A stretch of 29,746 nucleotides of DNA from Nitrososphaerota archaeon (GTDB lineage Archaea > Thermoproteota > Bathyarchaeia > Bathyarchaeales > Bathycorpusculaceae), in contig JAITCR010000106.1 of assembly GCA_031282985.1 (NCBI GenBank), positions 1 to 29,746 on the forward strand, in the 5' to 3' direction. The translations under genes and the position numbers were made by a program. How positions within the stretch are numbered: position 1 is the first letter of the stretch; every line of letters starts with the position of its first letter. Of the stretch, positions 26,807 through 29,746 are shown piece by piece. The notes beneath the pieces were generated by a model. It saw nothing but the letters and a program-made list of their open reading frames with translations. It did no database searches and was not told the DNA's origin.

Positions 26807-27243
26807 GTGAAAAAAAGAAACCTGACAGGTTATATATTGAGAAGAAAGATCGAGAAGATTGGGATAGACTAAAAGACAGTGATAGCCAATTTGCAGGCGT
26901 TGATAACAAAGATATTTTTTTAGCTGCAATGGTAACGGGTTATTTTGAAAAAGTTGAGTTTGAGCTAAAAACTAAGGATGGTTATTTTTTTGCTCACAAT
27001 TTAAAGTCGTCAGAAGCTGCTCTTGTTAAAGCTATCGCTGTTTCAAAAACTGGAAGTCTAGATGTTCTGCTTGATACTGAGAAGGTTTATGAAATCGCTG
27101 AACGATATGCTACAGGCGGATTAAAAATACTGAAAGAAAAAATTTTTAGCGGTGAATATGGCTCGTATTCTAAGAAACTTGAAGCTGAATTACTGCGTCA
27201 GTATGCGAAAATTAACCAAAGTGTTGTTACTCTTGAAGAGTAA
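26803..27243 (+). CDS. Dnd-system-associated protein 4-like
   Basis: 146 aa, no signal or membrane helix. The central order of features (DIFLAAMVTGYFEK, ALVKAIAVSKTG, VYEIAERYATGGLKIL) matches my recollection of the small family called dnd-associated protein 4, which has an FxLAAxxG start and an EEYANGG-like end, found beside DndD in phosphorothioation loci. I have no alignment, so the family name is tentative; the operon placement, last after a DndD-like ATPase, is independent support. Its biochemical role is unknown in any case. Confidence 0.55.
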   Translation: MSEKKKPDRLYIEKKDREDWDRLKDSDSQFAGVDNKDIFLAAMVTGYFEKVEFELKTKDGYFFAHNLKSSEAALVKAIAVSKTGSLDVLLDTEKVYEIAERYATGGLKILKEKIFSGEYGSYSKKLEAELLRQYAKINQSVVTLEE

Positions 27244-27295
27244 ACTAGTGGGTATTCGAAATTTTGATTTGGAAACCCTTTAACAGTTTTTGTTG

Positions 27296-28069
27296 TTATA
27301 TGATTCCTATAAGAGTTATTATCCAAAAGAGCAAGGTACCTATTGGTGCTGTTACAAGTGCAATTGTAAAGAAGGCTATGGAGGGTATTGTTGGAGAGGC
27401 CAGCACACCTTTTGTACATAATTCTTGGTGCTCTTTTAGATTGTTTACATATTTTGAAAGGTTGGTTTCTGCTTTCATTAGATGTAGCAACTTTTTAGTT
27501 GGTTTACCCTCTTGAAGCACCACTTCTTCTGCTGGAAAACACCGTAGACTTTTCTCTAACGTCCATAACGGTATGTGTCTTGTTGTAAAAAGTAACAAAA
27601 CTTTTTCACGCATGGTAAGGTTAAGTCCATCAAACAATTGTTTTCCTTGCAAGACGTCCTTTAAGTTCAAAATAAAAATAGACAACGGCCAGACCATACT
27701 TAAGAGGGCTGAATTGCAAAATACTACTAAAACTATAGGTAATGCTGGAACGCTTAAAACAGGATTAAGCATGAGCGGTAGCGTTGGAGTGGTTAAACCC
27801 ACAAATACTAACGCTTTAACATCTGCACCTCCATAAAAGTCAGTGTAAAGTAGAACAGCACCAAAAAACAGTGCAACCCCCAAAGAAACCAAAACGATTT
27901 GTACATCTAACAAGCTAAAGGCTAATTCTGTAAGGGTCATTACGCATCCTATGGGGTAAGCAAAGCACCAAACCCCATTAGACACTTCCCTTTTTCTAAA
28001 ATCAAGAATAGCTGCATATGTTAAAACGCTTAACGTAAAAACAAACGGTATCCACATCAGCAACTGCAT
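27296..28069 (-). CDS. archaeal-type prepilin peptidase (A24 family)
   Basis: 257 aa with about six membrane helices. The two aspartates of the aspartic prepilin peptidases are visible: Asp23 in AAILDFRKREVSN, and Asp83 in YGGADVKAL, the archaeal form of GxGD. These enzymes cut the short N-terminal peptides of type IV pilins and archaellins at the membrane. The region after about residue 130 has a cytoplasmic loop of about 85 residues (LNLKDVLQGKQ...LREHQELCTKG) and a final helix pair, longer than in the minimal peptidase. The gene follows the 395-aa membrane gene with a 93-base gap, so co-transcription is possible. No pilin is seen in the window. Confidence 0.82.
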   Translation of the reverse strand: MQLLMWIPFVFTLSVLTYAAILDFRKREVSNGVWCFAYPIGCVMTLTELAFSLLDVQIVLVSLGVALFFGAVLLYTDFYGGADVKALVFVGLTTPTLPLMLNPVLSVPALPIVLVVFCNSALLSMVWPLSIFILNLKDVLQGKQLFDGLNLTMREKVLLLFTTRHIPLWTLEKSLRCFPAEEVVLQEGKPTKKLLHLMKAETNLSKYVNNLKEHQELCTKGVLASPTIPSIAFFTIALVTAPIGTLLFWIITLIGII

Positions 28070-28162
28070 GTTTCATCATCCTAAAAAGAGGAGAATCTTA
28101 AAAATCAGCTAATCAATTTCCCATTCTTCAAGAACGGTTAGCAAAGGGTGTCGGTGGGTAAG

Positions 28163-29350
28163 TTATGTTTTTAAGAGGTCTTCATCGTTTTTGTCAAGCG
28201 GTAGTTTTTTGTTTTCTTGGTTATCTATTATGGTGAGTAGTTGCATTCTTGAGTTGGGTGTTTTGCCTAGGGCTATTGGGAGTTTTGCTGTTGCTGTGGG
28301 TAAACCAATTATTTGAGATAGTTCCTGTGTCGAGAGTACAATTGGTTGACGTTTCCTAAAGACCGCAAATAAACCAAATGCTAAACATACTGTTAAAATA
28401 AGAAATGCTGTGTCGGTGGTAAATTTTGGAGATGCAAGTTTTAGGGGGTTAAACAATCCTGTGAGTCCTGCAAACAAAAGAATTACTAGTGGTATTGTCC
28501 ACCATAGGTTGCAAAGTAGGTTGTTTCTTAAAACGTGTCTTGAGGGCTTACTAAGGATAGATGTTGTGGTTTGTTGTTTTTGTTTTTTGTTTGTTTTAAA
28601 TGTTTTAAAGTGGTTCATGGCAGTGGGTAACGCGTTTTTAACTGCTTGGGCGTTTTGTGGGGTGTTGCTTTTGATTAGTATTTGGCAGGTGAACAGTTTG
28701 CTGGCAAGCTTCATCTCACCTTGTTTTAGGTACTCTTTAACCCCTGGATCAATCTTGGGAGGCACCATTTTTCCTTTAACTGGCTCATTTGGGCTTTTCC
28801 CTGCGGCTTCACCTATTAGATCAACTACTGGATCAAAAACAGCCTTGCTTAGTCCTGTTTTGCGGCTGATTTTATCATATAGATACTTTTGCACACCCAA
28901 AGCTGCGTTGGGGTCTGCTATGGCAGTAATTTCGATACACGCGTTTGTTCCTGCGATGGATGCAACGATTCGATCTATGATATTTACTTGCGTTTTCTCC
29001 TGAGTATCAACGGCTATTATGGGCAAGGCATAGTTTTTTGCTAATTCCAAATCAACCATAAACTTGTACTGTTGTTCTGATGGATCAGTTGCCACTACTT
29101 CTACATCTAATACGGTTCGGATGATGTTTGCCATTTGCTTTCTTGTCTGCTCATCTTTAAACTGGAAATAAAACCGAACCAACCTACGATCACTAACACT
29201 CTCATCACAAGTATCTACAACAAGAAAACGATACGGCTTAGCCACAGTATATAACGCATCTATAACAGGCACAAAATTTGCTGTTTTCAACTCGGCGGTT
29301 ATAAGGGGTCTAACTTCAATCCACTGCTGCTCACTTTTAACTAAAGCCAT
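28163..29350 (-). CDS. two-TM membrane protein of unknown function
   Basis: 395 aa. The N-terminal 240 residues are soluble, with alternating alpha/beta segments (FRFLVVDTCDES, LPIIAVDTQE, FTCQILIKSNTPQNA). Two hydrophobic helices follow (about 285-303 and 318-335), then a short C-terminal domain containing VLSTQELSQIIGLPT. This layout and the LSTxELxxLxxLP motif recall N-terminal membrane regions of VirB4/TraG-like conjugation-related ATPases, but no ATPase domain is present and the similarity is from memory. A GGTGAT site lies just before the ATG. It may be a partner of a pilus or secretion machine, consistent with the adjacent prepilin peptidase; this is inference. Confidence 0.55.
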   Translation of the reverse strand: MALVKSEQQWIEVRPLITAELKTANFVPVIDALYTVAKPYRFLVVDTCDESVSDRRLVRFYFQFKDEQTRKQMANIIRTVLDVEVVATDPSEQQYKFMVDLELAKNYALPIIAVDTQEKTQVNIIDRIVASIAGTNACIEITAIADPNAALGVQKYLYDKISRKTGLSKAVFDPVVDLIGEAAGKSPNEPVKGKMVPPKIDPGVKEYLKQGEMKLASKLFTCQILIKSNTPQNAQAVKNALPTAMNHFKTFKTNKKQKQQTTTSILSKPSRHVLRNNLLCNLWWTIPLVILLFAGLTGLFNPLKLASPKFTTDTAFLILTVCLAFGLFAVFRKRQPIVLSTQELSQIIGLPTATAKLPIALGKTPNSRMQLLTIIDNQENKKLPLDKNDEDLLKT

Positions 29351-29518
29351 CCTACATCACCCTCTAACAAAATCTTTACTTTAAAAAAAGAGAAAACAAA
29401 AACCTATAGACTACATATCCTGTAGCAGTGTTTTCAAACTATAAGGGTGAAAACCGCTTTGTGGGGGCGATAAAAAGAAAGAAGGAAATGGTGATCTGGT
29501 TAATTTTTGGGTCATGTA
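29351..29518. other. intergenic, includes possible IS1-type end near 29490
   Basis: No gene. GGTGATCTGGTTAATTTTTG at 29490-29509 resembles the GGTGATG-type ends of IS1-family elements and sits on the C-terminal side of the transposase remnant, so it may be that element's terminus. Confidence 0.3.
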
Positions 29519-29654
29519 TCAAAATGGTTGACGACCAAATTCTAACATATTTATGAGCAGGCCAAACATGATTTTGTGCATCTCCAACGATTTAGAATAG
29601 CAAATAGTCCTACGAGCCAAACGCTTAGGTGGTGTCATAAAACATTTTAGTTTG
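29519..29654 (-). pseudogene. C-terminal remnant of IS1-like transposase
   Basis: The minus strand ending at TGA (29519-29521) encodes PPKRLARRTICYSKSLEMHK followed by a helix and stop. The R-L-x-R-[KR]-T-x-C-[FY]-S-K-S-x-E-M-H pattern is the conserved C-terminus of IS1-type transposases (InsB). The remainder of the gene is missing: the frame is interrupted near 29655, where a second IS1-type end begins. Too short to be active. Confidence 0.65.
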
Positions 29655-29684
29655 GGTGGTGTATAATTATCATTGTGCGAGTTA

Positions 29685-29746
29685 ATGTTTATAACATCAA
29701 AAACCCTAATAAAATGCCCCTACTGTGGCAGCGATAAAGTATCGAA
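29685..29746 (+). CDS. 5' end of zinc-ribbon (IS1-type InsA-like) transposase, runs off window
   Basis: ATG 29685 opens a frame that reads into KCPYCGSDKVS before the window ends. This CPYCGS zinc ribbon is the usual N-terminus of IS1-type transposases. A GGTGGTGTATAATTATC sequence at 29655-29671 lies 14 bases upstream, where an IS1-family terminal repeat would be expected. The remaining coding sequence is outside the window, so it cannot be judged whether the element is intact. Any protein beginning with a similar zinc ribbon remains possible. Confidence 0.55.
   Translation, partial: MFITSKTLIKCPYCGSDKVS

Noticed and set aside
17597..27243. 7-deazaguanine (Dpd), BREX or DISARM system
   Set aside because: No TGT-like DpdA, no BrxL/PglZ, no DNA methylase is encoded, so the known systems do not fit even though some domains overlap.
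1..29746. CRISPR arrays, rRNA or tRNA genes
   Set aside because: I saw no regularly spaced direct repeats, no rRNA-like segments and no cloverleaf-compatible sequence.

Overview
The window looks archaeal: AT-rich DNA with compact, head-to-tail operons and 1-10 bp gene overlaps, TATA-like boxes, GGAGG/GGTGA ribosome binding sites, a CbiZ-type adenosylcobinamide amidohydrolase, an archaeal-style prepilin peptidase and archaeal RNase HII. The lineage cannot be fixed from sequence reading alone; a Bathyarchaeia-like or methanogen-related archaeon would fit, but this is inference.

Region 1 (1-3190): a possible gene tail, a decayed IS630-type transposase, a two-gene unit (exported, sequon-rich single-pass protein plus membrane polyferredoxin of the NapH/NosR type) and a convergent unknown gene with a faint nuclease-like look.

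Region 2 (3387-14646): one long probable operon for tetrapyrrole/corrinoid handling: a fused BchI/BchD-like AAA+/VWA chelatase motor, a BtuF-like binding protein, BtuC-like permease, BtuD-like ATPase, a CobN-like large chelatase subunit, CbiZ, and a DrrAB-like ABC-2 transporter. The gene content says corrinoid uptake and remodelling, possibly with metal insertion. The strand composition of the coding sequence flips repeatedly inside these genes.

Region 3 (14695-17241): a decayed IS630 element with recognisable terminal inverted repeats, an intact RNase HII gene, an elaborate 150-bp palindromic segment, and the C-terminal remnant of an IS91-type transposase.

Region 4 (17597-27243): the most interesting part. 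Three tightly packed blocks make an apparent DNA-modification/defence island: ParB-like protein (apparently read through a +1 frameshift at CCC TAG) and a Mrr-like endonuclease on +; radical SAM enzyme and zinc-finger DGQHR (DndB-like) protein on -; PLD-nuclease/SF2 helicase, a 66-aa protein, a DndD-like SMC ATPase and a Dnd-associated-protein-4-like gene on +. The genes that make phosphorothioate DNA (DndA, DndC, DndE) are not in the window, while a radical SAM enzyme is. A variant DNA modification or modification-sensing system is an attractive hypothesis.

Region 5 (27296-29746): a prepilin peptidase and a two-TM membrane protein on -, followed by IS1-type remnants and the first codons of a zinc-ribbon transposase that runs off the window.
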